NCBI GenBank assembly: GCA_029204225.1 | Contig: CM055096.1 | Coordinates: 39,282,461-39,342,460, forward strand | Source of the DNA: Diphasiastrum complanatum | Lineage: Eukaryota; Streptophyta; Lycopodiopsida; Lycopodiales; Lycopodiaceae | Length of the DNA: 60,000 bases | Direction: 5' to 3' | Part shown: in pieces, positions 22,903 to 35,401 of the stretch | Layout: every line of letters begins with the position of its first letter | Numbering within the stretch: the first letter of the stretch is position 1 | Notes under the pieces: generated by a model | Told to the model about the DNA's origin: nothing | Seen by the model: the letters and a program-made list of their open reading frames with translations, nothing else | Databases searched by the model: none | Made by a program: the position numbers and the translations under genes

Positions 22903-23600
22903 AAGTTAATTGCTCATTTAGAAATCTTAAATGTCTAGGTGAAGAATTCAATTATACTAGTATAACACCACATTTAGATCCTTATCCAAATCATTTATAA
23001 CTTAACTCATAGATATAACAAAACAGATATTTTAACTCTGCAAGTATCTGTTTCCACAATACTTGATCATATGTCTATGTTCAACAACTAGGTTAAGTGC
23101 ACTTGATAACCTTAGTAACCAGGAATACATAGTAGATCCAAACAAGACATATGAGAATAATCTCACTATGACCCAGTACATAAACACATATGTCATTATC
23201 TAGTAGATTCCTCCAAAATCCGCATATGTTACTCACATGAGAATCTTGTAACTCAGCTACAAAAAGATTCTATTTCACTTGAGTAAACAACGTATCTGGA
23301 AAATCTCAGAAGTGGATAATTCCACATCACAAGTTTTTCAGCCATCATACTTATACTCAAAAGATTCTTCAACCAATCAACTTACTTCAGATCTTAGTGC
23401 ACAAACCAAGATTAGGCTAACTTAAACATACAACTTTGGACATAAGGTTAAGATTAAAGCTTTATCCCTCTGATCCAATCCATAACCAAATGGTACCTGG
23501 TGGCCAATCAGTGACCTTAATTTAATCTTTATCACTACTTTCCATATTCATGAATATCTCATCGCTCAAAACCCCTAAAACTCTTCTAGTTCCAAATTAT
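22903..23600 (+). repeat. Dispersed ~700-bp repeat R1, copy 1
   Basis: Aligns over its whole length with 46340-47055 in the same orientation. Shared blocks include AAATGTCTAGGTG, CAACACCACATTTAGA, ATATGTCTATGTTCA, AAGGTTAAGATTAAAGCTTTATCCC and CTGATCCAATCCATAAC, ending near CTTCTCTAGTTCCA. It is diverged and has no coding potential. It could be part of an LTR or a non-coding retroelement interior. Confidence 0.75.
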
Positions 23601-24767
23601 TCAAAACAATCACTAGAGATATCCTCTATTCCCACTGGATAGTTCCACCATTGCACACAAACTGGATTCCACAAAAGAAATCTATGCAACTGGTTAATTC
23701 TATGAAAGTCTTATTCCTATTATTTTCTTCTCCCCCTTTTAAAAGAAATTCCATAATTTCAATTAAAAAGTTCCCAGGAGCCAGGAACCCAAAATTTTCA
23801 CTAATTGGGTACTTGTCTGGAGAAGCAACCCACTACCATCATTTTGTCAAGATTGGTTTAGTCAAAATTTAGACCGATTATTACAGCTTGACACAAAAAC
23901 AACGGTACCAAGTTCCCAAAAAACTGGGCTAAAAAATAACTATCAATGTAATACACCAAAGTTAAAAGGCCTAATGTTAAGTTGATTGTCCAAGAAGGAA
24001 AATGGAATTCCTCCTACAAAAATCGGGGAAGCAACTTCTAAAAAAGTCAAGGTTACAGCATTGTCAACCATACTCCAAGAAATCGAAATTTCTTTAACAG
24101 AGAGCTAGTAACTTTAAATTTTTCGAGCTTCCAAATCCACTATGGAACCAACTTTAAAGTTACTCAACAACAGGCCCATTAAATCTCGATCAACCAGTAT
24201 GCAACATGCATTGATATGGACATTCATGCAATTCAACCAACTATCGTCCTACCATATGTAAGAAATCAACTTTAACTTTAAAAAAAAAAAAACCATGCAC
24301 AAAGCTCAATGCCTAGACCCCTATGCAAAAACCCTAAAAGGTTTTGCAAAAGAAAAGGGAGGCCAGCCCTTAGCTACAGTTGCCACCAGCATCGAGGAAA
24401 GGAAGGCTGCTCGAAGCGAGAGAGAGAGGTTTCACAACACGACAAGTTACCTCTAGGAAATCAGGTGGAGTAATGCTCATTAGTCCTCAACAGCGCCCAT
24501 TCAACAAACAATCAATCCCATGACGTGATTAGCCATAGGAAGCTTACAACCTGTTAGTTGATCTCAAAACATTTGGGGTTTTCAAAAGCACGCCAACAAG
24601 CATGCATCAACCGGATACAGGCTTCATGGCCTACCCCCGTATGAATTCAGATCAAATGGCACTAATCATCAGTTTGAATGAAGACTCAAAAGCCTACCAA
24701 CGGCCCTATGGCTCGCTTCAAACCAATTCCCAGCAAGGGAGAGGGAGAGGGAGGGAGGAAGTGTGTA
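23601..24767. other. Unassigned DNA
   Basis: No coding region, LTR or repeat recognised. A short GA-rich stretch lies at 24415-24430. Confidence 0.5.
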
Positions 24768-25678
<911 letters not shown>

Positions 25679-28600
25679 CTAAGTATAATCGTAGATTTCC
25701 GATCGTGTCTCTTTGATAATGTGAGCTATCCTCATATTCAACCTCTTCTTTTCTAGTTCTATCTCATCCAAATGTGAGGGCCTCAAATTACCCTCAATTT
25801 GGCCTTGTACAATCATAGGAATCTCATCATTTGCAATTGTATCTTCTTTTCCCGTCATTTCCATATTAGTTGGAGCTTGGATGAGTGGTTTCAAGTTCTT
25901 CCAAAACCTCAAAATTGGGTGGTAGTTCATCATGTGTATCCAATATTACAATATCTGTCGTTTTCTTGCATTAAGTTAGATCACATAACACCATCTTGGG
26001 TCTATTCGATCTGGATGAAATATAATCTGCCAATATGATAAAAAAAATTAAGTTAGTTCTATAAGATCAATACATAAATAAGACACTAAGAATATTAATG
26101 ACATTGAATTGTAGAGAATATTAATCACATGTTCGCAATGTCGTGGCAATACTAAAGTGTCACGAGAGTCCATCGATATATTTTGTTGAGTAGATTTGAA
26201 AAAACTTTGAGTTATCATTTCTAATCGTGGTGTTGCTTTCTCGATAGATGACCTTAAACCATTTTACGTAAAAAATAAAGTATTTGTCGTTAGTCTTGTA
26301 ATCGACTTCATAGATATGTTGCAATGCGCTGACATAGTCTAGATCGCCAGAAATGACATTTACGTCTCTCACACTAGAATGACTCTCTTGTTGAAAATTG
26401 GCCATCATACCACAATCATATCTACAATGCTTGTTGTCAACTCTCTCAACATGGTAATGATGTCCATATGCCCACATGCTCACATGGCAGTGTATGATTT
26501 ATACTAAAACACAATAAATAAAAATTTGTTTATATATTGAGTAGCACAAAAACAAAACTTCACAAAGACAATATTACACTAACCTTCCATCCACATCCAC
26601 AAACAAATTCCCATTCTAATTTGGTTACTTCTTTTCCGTTTTCGGATGCTTTTAGCATTGTATCAAAAATCCATTCAAGAGTGCATTTTGAATGTAAAGG
26701 CTCCAAAGGTTCGTCGTTCTCCAACGCTTTCCTTCTTCTTCGATTGATATTTCTTCTTCGTTTCAATGTTATGTTTCTTTTCTTTTTGGCTTCTTCATAC
26801 CTTGAAACCACTTTTTCGTCCACAGTTATATATTATGAATGTGTCAATTTTTTCTCTTTTAATTGAGATGAAAGTCTCTTTTGCACACCATTTCCTTGTG
26901 GTACTTTACCCTTAACACGTTCATCTTCTTCTTTACACCACATTTTTGGACTTGTAGGATGCAATTGTGAGATAATTTCGGTGATATAAAACAAAGATTC
27001 TTGTAAAAGCCAACCTTTTGCAATGCTACCTTCTGGCCTTGCCTTTTGTCTATCAAAGCCCTTCAAAACTTTCATAAAACGCTCAAGGTAGAACATCCAT
27101 CGCGTGTGCATAGGTCCTGCAATTGATACTTCTTTGACCAAATGCACTAGAAGATGAACTTGTATATCCAAAAAGGAAGTTGAAAAATCTCTTTTCAACA
27201 GACATACCATTTCGATCATTTGGATATTCATGGAATCTAATTCATTATTTTTTATTTCTTTTGAGAAAATCCACCTGCAAGAATATTGATATAACATTAG
27301 GTTGTTTAGCACATAAAATATTGAAATAGCACATATCTATACAAGTGTTTAAAAAGATATACAAACCTAATCATTGATGATAAATTGTAATGTCTATTTC
27401 GTACGTCATCATTGGAGAGACACATCTTATGCCAATCATGCGATTTCAATCCACTTAATTTACCATCTTTGGTAAATGATTTGCATAAAAAATGTGCATA
27501 GCCTGTTGGAGTTCTCATTTGTTTTACGACATTGTTTACATGTGAGAGTTGCTCTTTTGTAAAAATCCATGACTTCTTCAAAAAGGATGATCAAGCGGCA
27601 AGTATTTGCGATGATTTTTGTAGACCACTTTTTTCAACATATTTGTGCTATGACGACCCTCCAAAAGTGGTCCACAAATGTAACATGCATTGTAGCCCGA
27701 TGTGGTTAAACCTGCATAGTTCATAAACCAAATGTGAGACAAGCTTAGTCAAATGCACTCAAACTCTAAACCCTAAAATTGATTCGTATGATTTGATACA
27801 TACCTGAACATTCACTTAAACCAGGATAGTCATGCATCATCCACATTAGAATTCCACGAACAATGAAGTTCCTTTGTTGTAACGATCTCAAGATGTCGTA
27901 AGTGTGAATACCATTCAAAAAATTGCATAATTCATCAACCAAAGGTGCAAGATACACATTCATGTTCTTGGCCTTGTAATTTCTTGGAATCAATAGTACT
28001 AATAACAAGTGTTCCGTTTTTATACTCAACCATGAAGGTATACTATAATTAACAAGCACAACTGGCCATGTGGACCAAGTTGACACTTGAACTATAAAGT
28101 GATTTACGTCATCCATAGCAAGGCCAAATCTTAATTACGAGATTCATTATTGAACTAGGGCCATTGGTCTTCAATATGTTTCCATGCAGGTGAGTCACTT
28201 GGTACTCGCATCACATCATCGGTGGATCGATTTTTCACATGCCAATCCAGTTGTGCCAAAGATTTACATCGAAATAAACATTGCAATCATGGGATAATTG
28301 AAAAAATGTCGTAACACTTTTCATGGCACTTTATCCCCTTGTACATCATCTCGATAACGTGAAGCGTTACATGTCGGACATTGAAGCTTTTCTTAATGCT
28401 CACCTCTATATAAAACATGGTCTTCTGGACATGCATGTATTGTGTCATAATTCATTCCAAGTACGTTCATCATCTTTCGTGCTTCTTTTTGTGTTTTAGG
28501 TATCACGTTTTCTTTGGGAAGTATTCTATGCAACAACTTGAAAAGACAAATAGCAATGTGAGTTGTTAGAAAAAAAAAAACCAAATTAATTTAATGTAAA

Positions 28601-29290
28601 TACGCTATAAAGTACAAAAGTTATGTTATGCGTTAAGTACTCAAATAATGATGTGACACTGTGGTCACTCCATTTGTATGTTGCTTGAAGGTTTAGAATA
28701 AGAATTGATATAGCTAGTCTCGAAATGGATGCTCCTGGATACAAAGGAGTGTCTGCCTCCTTGCGCAATAGAATCTCGTCTTCATCCATCTCAAATTGTT
28801 CGTGATCTCCATTTTCACTAGAAGATGCGTGCATAACATCATTCTCGTTTGTTTCATTAAAGTATGATTCAAACATATTGTGCATTGCTTCATCATGTTG
28901 CACCTCATTATTATCATCATTACAATCAAGTTGATTACTCTTTTTTTCAATTGTATTTGTCTCTTGAATTTGTTTCACTTGTTCTCTCATGTCCATCAAA
29001 ACTTGACATTGATTGTAATTCAACACGGATGGATCAACTCCGTGGAATGGCATTCGATTTATTGGCTACACACATTAAACAAATTCAATAAATGACGTAC
29101 ATAGATTGACGAATATTATAATAAAAAACAATCATATAAAATCAACAAACCTCAATGTCTTGCAAATTCGATGGCTGACCCTCATCTTTTTGTCCAACCT
29201 TCCACAAATGATTTTTAACAATACGTCTTTCATGCATCTTTTGTCCATCACACTTGACGCATGTGCACTATATTTTATTTTGAAAATCGT
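25679..29290 (-). pseudogene. CACTA TNP2-type transposase, multi-exon, decayed
   Basis: In order on the - strand: a Cys-rich N-terminal exon (CVKCDGQKMHERRIVKNHLW, 29280-29150) with GT donor; after an AG acceptor at about 29068, the exon PINRMPFHGVDPSVL (to about 28640) with acidic region and LYPGASISRLAI; KTQKEARKMMNVLGMNYDTI and HACPEDHVLYR (28393-28520); a CPTCNASRYRDD motif; the Tnp2 core MDDVNHFIVQVSTWSTWPVV (28116) to GILMWMMHDYPGLSEC; GLKSHDWHKM (27440); a DUF4218-type region (LVHLVKEVSIAGPMHTRWMF, FDRQKARPEGSIAKGW, about 27150-26980); a DUF4216-type region (MSMWAYGHHYHV, 26483-26160); and a C-terminal tail (25933-25679). Such proteins bind and cut CACTA ends. Frameshifts near 28280 and elsewhere, and unclear splice joins, argue for a pseudogene. 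Confidence 0.83.
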
Positions 29291-29810
29291 TATTCTGCAA
29301 AAAACAAAAATCAAGTATGTGTCACTTTAGCACAATATTTGAGGTCATGTTTAAGTTATAGTACCAAAGTCTTTATGAACAAGAAAACATGCATGTTTAT
29401 TATTTATCCTGTGACTTGAGTAATGTCTTCATCGCGAGACTGATTTGAATTTAATTCATCTCCTTGTGATAAACTGCATATATGCACAAGTACAAAACAC
29501 AAATAACATAAGCCTAGTCAATTTGAAAATATGTTGATTCTTATCTTTTGATATTTAGATAGCATGATTCCTATATGCATATTATTGCTTGATTCTCATG
29601 TTTTGATTCTTATACGTGGATTCTTATATGATTCTTTTGCATCTTGTTACAGGTTATAAACGCATATCTATCTTTTTTCTTGTTATTACTGGTATGAAAG
29701 TCTAACTCTAATATACATTAAAGTTTTGTAGTTGATTTTCGTTTTTCTACTTCTTTTCAATATATTAGGGGTTATTGTAATAGATTATCTGTTTACGAAT
29801 GCAGTAATCA

Positions 29811-30790
29811 TGTCGAGGTCCGGCAGTGGCGGGGGCTTGGGAGATTATGTTTCAAATTTATATGCATCGCTAACTCCCGAACAAAAAATACAATTGAAGT
29901 ATGCTTAGCCAAGACATCGAGGGTGGTACTTCACAAGCGGCCACGGCTCCCTCCCCTATCGAAGAGTTATCCATGAATCGTTATTATGGCACTCAACGGA
30001 ACATAATCGCCAACCGTAAAGGGAGGGTGGTTATGGACCGATTGTATAATTTGTGCCAATGCCATTTTGGCGTAGATTTTTTATGAAATGGTCGGAACAA
30101 TCTAACGATCTTAAACGACATGTTGTTGGTACCCTTCGTGACGAATTCCCACAAGACGAGAAATTCGACTCGAAGGACATTCATAAGCATATGAGCTTAT
30201 GGATAAGACATCGTCATGATATAGCACGATGACATTATAGGGACAGATTATCAAAACACCAATGGTGTTCAAGGGCAGATTGGAACAATGTAAAAAACGA
30301 TGAAAAAGCACTAAATAAATACAAGATTCAAAGAGATGTCGCGGCCGCTAGGATGCATGGAATAGGCAACCCTAAGTTGGGCTCGAACGGAAAGGCGGGC
30401 TTGCAAGCATGCATGGTAAGTGGGTCTAAACTACTCTTATGGTTTGTCTTTGATTTCATATGATTTTTTTTTTTAACATGCATTATGACTAAACTAATTC
30501 CAACCTAAATTGAATGGATAGTTGGCAGACTATGGACGTCTACCAACCAAGGAAGAGTACGACTTTGCCTTTAGGGAATCATACGAGGCATTAGTCGATA
30601 ATTGAAGAGCGAGGGTCATCCTCCATGTGTAAGTTTCTTTGAAAGATTTAAATTTTATTTCTTCGTATATTATTAATGTAAAACACGTATGTGTTCACTC
30701 TTAACCATTAGTATGATCAAGTATTAAATACTAATGTGTCTTGTTTGCTTGTTTTCATGCAGAGTGGACGTCAAGACGACGACGAGTAGA
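29811..30790 (+). pseudogene. Second CACTA gene, plant Ptta/En-Spm type protein, decayed
   Basis: Begins MSRSGSGGGLGDYVSNLYAS at 29811 and then changes frame twice (near 29900 and 30080). The middle reads KRHVVGTLRDEFPQDEKFDS and HKHMSLWIRHRHDIAR, then WCSRADWNNVKNDEKALNKY, and RMHGIGNPKLGSNGKAGLQA to a splice donor-like GTAAGT at 30415. A downstream exon (about 30520-30600) reads ADYGRLPTKEEYDFAFRESY. This arrangement (a globular region, then N-x-x-N-K/R spacing, then a gly-rich stretch) is that of the accessory transposase family of plant CACTA elements. It is transcribed away from the TNP2-like gene. In-frame stops occur at about 30232 and 30602. Confidence 0.65.
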
Positions 30791-33001
30791 TTAGGTTTCT
30801 AATATAATTTTAGTTCGTCTATCATAAGTTAGAGAGACTGCGAAAGCAACAATTTTGTGATACATTGATATACACTTTCAATATATATATTATTGCAATT
30901 GATCAAAATATTGTTATTGGTTTTGTATGTTGGATTCCGAAATATGAGCAATGTCCTATTCGAAGATGTGCAATGTCTTAACTAATTAGGAATTGCGAAA
31001 CTTTGTGGAATGTCATATTTTCAAAAAGTAATACAACAAGATATTGCAATTCATAATATAGAAAGTAACTCATGCTTGTTACTTGATCCAAATGTCGAAT
31101 GCAATCCAAAAATATTGTCTCAAAAGCAATCCAAGACTAAAAAGCAACTCCAAAAGGGCTACAACTTTTTAGCACCTTTCAATAATGTTCAACACTTTTC
31201 GGCACTTGACATAGGTAACTTTAGATGCACATATCTATCTCTACATAACTCGAAATTGAAAAAAATTCGAGAGACATGTTTCTATGGTCATATAATACTT
31301 TTTAAGTAGACAACCCAAAAAAATATTGTTAAAATCATGGTGTTATACACTCAAATATGATACTTCTAGTTTTGGTGATTTTTATCAATACTTAAATGGG
31401 TAAATTTGAATGCACGTATCTATCTCTTCAAAATTCATTTTTTTTAATAAGCATGTTTTTATAATCATGTAGGATTTTAAGAGCAGACATGCAAAAAGAT
31501 AGAATGTAAAATTCACAATAATGTAGTCCCATTTATGCAAATATTGAAGTTTCATCAGTACCCCCACATGTTTGACACATCATATTTTACATATAAGTTG
31601 CTCAAAATAAAGGTCTTAAAATTGAGCATGGAGCCATGTTAAGCATAGCAAAATATCTCACTTCTTTGCTATGTTGAGTATATGAAAGCAACTTTAGTAG
31701 AAAATAAACTAGAAAGTTTTAGAATCAAAAGATAAAAAGAAAAAGAAAAAAAAACTGAACATTCAAAGATTATTAATGAATAGATTTTTTGAACATTTGA
31801 CAAAAAAATTATGTCTTGTCTCCCTAATATTGATCCTAGATTTTGTATTTTTCATCTCATTGCTTAGTAGTGCTTCATAGAGTGATTGTTCATGATTGAC
31901 AATCCAATACAATAATGTGACTATAATTTGTTTTGAATCAATTTCTTTTAGCATCTTTCAAACAATACAAATAAAATTTGAGAATATATGATAATACTTG
32001 CAAATTTAATATTCAAACTTTTGGCATTACAAAAAAAAAAGTTCAATTTTTTGCCAAACAAAAAAAAGGTGTCTAGGTCATACCCTCGTAGTCTTGCATC
32101 TCAATGTGTACTCATCCAGTTTTTTTATAAAACTTTAGTGGTAGAATGAGTTTGCAATAAAGAAGAAAAAAGCTCATCACATTAAATATGGATGAGAAGA
32201 TTCTTTTATTAAGGATGGAAAAACCCTAAAGTAAGAATGGAAAAACTCATAAGTGTACACAAGGATGAGACATGAAGGATGAAACATCAATGTACACATG
32301 GAAAAACTCATCAGTGGATGAAATATGAAATGTGAAAGCCAAAAGACAAACTTAGTCTAATATATATGATGAGAATTTATAAAACATAATTCTTTTTACT
32401 CAAAACCTATTGGCTTTAAATGTAAAGCAATAGCTAAAACAATGTTAGTGATAGATAATGTATAAAGATTTTAATAAGCCACTCTTACAAATAGGGCTTG
32501 TTGAAGAATTGAAAGTGCTTGAGAACATTGCAAGCGGCAGACATACATTAATGTTAGAACAAGAATTCTGTTTTGCAATAAATAAAAATGTTCTATGTAC
32601 TAAATAAGTTTAAGTTTCTTAGATTAAAAATTATAAATTTACATTCAATATTTAAGTGTCTAAGACATTAATGATTGCCAATTTCCACAAATTCATTTTG
32701 TCAAGTGATTACAACAAAATATTTTATTTATGATTGTAGATGAAAATTCCACACACATGCTTAGCTATGAAAGCTTAGGTGCTTCTATTTTTTCCCCTCA
32801 AATGTTCAGTTTTAGCTTTGGAGATATTTCATGTAGGATCTAGAAGATAGTCTTGCCTTTGAATCTTCATCAGCTTGCTTATTAATAACAAGTCAAACAA
32901 AGATCTGAATTGCATTGATGCACAATTGAAACTCTGTAAAATGGGTTGCATATGCAATGAACATCTAAATTTCTCTAGCACATTGTACTACCTTGAGAAT
33001 G
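30791..33001. other. AT-rich intergenic DNA with a diverged duplication
   Basis: No gene recognised. A ~95-bp segment at 31210-31307 (GGTAACTTTAGATGCACATATC..TTTTTAAG) is repeated in diverged form at 31395-31483. Near 32210-32330, phrases such as GGATGGAAAAAC and GAAAAACTCAT recur. It separates the CACTA element from the heparanase-like gene's 3' end. Confidence 0.5.
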
Positions 33002-34586
33002 TCATGGCTGGGTGCAAGCAAGCAATGAGACACCAAGCAGTTTCACATAAACGATTGACGTGTGAACAATTGAAATGGGTATTGAGCTGTTTTCTACAAG
33101 AGGAATAAACTCTGGCAGTTGGCCGTCAGGTGATAGATCTAAAGCTTTTCCATTCAGCAGTATGATTTGACTCCGCAAATTTTCGTCTGGCGCCGTCAAA
33201 TGATACTCAAGTCTTTGTTCTTGGCATCCTGTTGAACCGTTTAAGATCAAGCTTACATTAAAATCAGTAGTATTGCTGAGGTTGATCAGGAGAAGTGTGG
33301 CTGATCCCTGCAAATAATGTTGTACAAAATCTGGTCAGAAGAAGATTAGCTTGAGAATTTTCTTACAAGCAAAACGGATTAACTGAAGTCCTACTGAGAA
33401 CAACGGATTAACTAAAGTCCTACTGAGAACAACCATGCGCCTCTTTTGCTATATATAGTGATCATCAAGTTTCTAGTTGACAATCTAGTTATATTCTCAC
33501 CTTACCGTGTCATTTTTAGCACAATGAGCATATGCTCGCAGATTTGGGTTCTCTGTGACGTTTGCAGAAATGACATTCTCACCCATCAAATCTTTCCATA
33601 ATTTTGCACTGAAAACAAGAGAAGGTTGAGGATTTCTTTGAGTAGAATCTCTTGTTTTCATTAAGAGCACCTTATAGAAAAAATTAAACCTGAAGTCATA
33701 GATCAGTTTGCGAATCAAAACTACAACTACAGGAATCTCATCTTATCATGTGACGTATGAATGTACGCCGTTGTATCTTACCCGTAGTAATCTGGATTGG
33801 GTTCATGGGTGGTTTTGTTTAAAAGGCCGTAAATGCTTCCAATCAAGGTTTGTCGACAATAAACCTGAGTGCCATAGGTTGCGGCCATGCCCAACTGATC
33901 TAAATACCTGAAATCAAAGAGTGGATACAAGCTATAACAAGTACATTTAACAGCTTTGAATCAAAGAACTATCAGTGTGTTGCAGCTTTTAATACAATAT
34001 AGCTTCCCTATATACTTATATGTGTTCTTTGACATCACAATATATTTACATCTATAGTGTTTTAACACAGTTGTACATGTCTACTTGTTATAAAAACTAG
34101 ACGTCCATTGGAGAGAAAAAAATAGGAAAAACCTTACCTCATTTCAAATAATAAAATTTTGATGTTCGGATGTGGCAGATGATCTGGTTTAAAAAATGTT
34201 GACATGGGGTAAGTGGAGATGGCAAGGAGTATTCCCCCAAGCATCTGGACATGCCCTACGGCCCCTTTTTTCTAAAGGCTGTTTAGATTTGAATTTCCAA
34301 GGCAGGATAACATCCATCTGGTCCATATAGGATAGAGGACAGAGAACAAAGATTTCCCAAATAGGTTTGTGTGTAAATAGGCAATGGAGAGGGATAAAGG
34401 GGGCTCATGAAGGGGGCTAGTGTGACTCAACATCACTATTGGCCCCTTGTGTGTGAAAACACCTCCAAAAAAAACATCAATCTTGAATGGCCTATTACAC
34501 AATGTAGTTGCCATAACATCCATGACATACATTGTAAGGAAAACTAGAATACAAGTAGCACAACAATAGATGACACAATGATGATG

Positions 34587-34665
<79 letters not shown>

Positions 34666-35341
34666 GGCCTTATGATCAATCTCTTGAATCCACAACACTG
34701 GTGGGGAGGTCGCAAGAGGGTGCACCCTTTTCTATGGATGAAGGGACTATTCATAAGTTAAAGATGATAGAGGCATAAGTACTAGACTTTACTTGAAGGA
34801 CATGGCTTAGCTCTTTTTTTATGGACTTTTGTATGATTTAAGCCTTTTCTTAAACACACTATATTAACTATAGAAGATGAAATACACTATACGAATCCTT
34901 TCCGTCATGATTGCAATAGAATGACAATACATAATCCATTTTTTTTTATCAAGATAATTTTCAGAGACTTGGACAATACCAGAAACTGTTCACAAAAGTG
35001 CCACTGATAAGGGGGCTTCCACCTTTAACTACCCCACCAGCTTCTCCAATCCAAGGTTGAATGGAGGATCCATATGGTTTGAGAAGAATACTCATATTAA
35101 TGAATGTAGTCTTCACTTGGTCCAGAAAAGTTGCATTGAATATTCGGTCCTCCAAGTTTGTGGTATTAGCTGTTATTGAAAGAAATGAGATCATGTCATC
35201 AAGAAAACTTATAAGACTCTAAATGGTTTCCATAATGCTTCTTCCTCCTAAAGCATATCTACCATCTAGGCTTATGTCTTGAAATGAGAATTGCTGATCA
35301 ATCAATTTGGCAGATTAAAGCGTAAATAGAGTGCATTTTTA

Positions 35342-35401
<60 letters not shown>

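Larger units (their letters stand above)
25679..30790. mobile_element. Decayed CACTA (En/Spm) DNA transposon with two divergent genes
   Basis: The - strand carries a TNP2-type transposase (from about 29290 down to 25679). The + strand carries a second gene of the plant Ptta/En-Spm transposase type (29811-30790). They are separated by about 500 bp and transcribed away from each other. Both keep recognisable exon borders but have frameshifts and stops. Terminal inverted repeats beginning CACTA could not be paired, so the outer limits are those of the coding parts. Confidence 0.8.

Noticed and set aside
26537-26866. 109-codon + strand frame
   Set aside because: Antisense shadow of the - strand CACTA transposase frame at 26823-26560.
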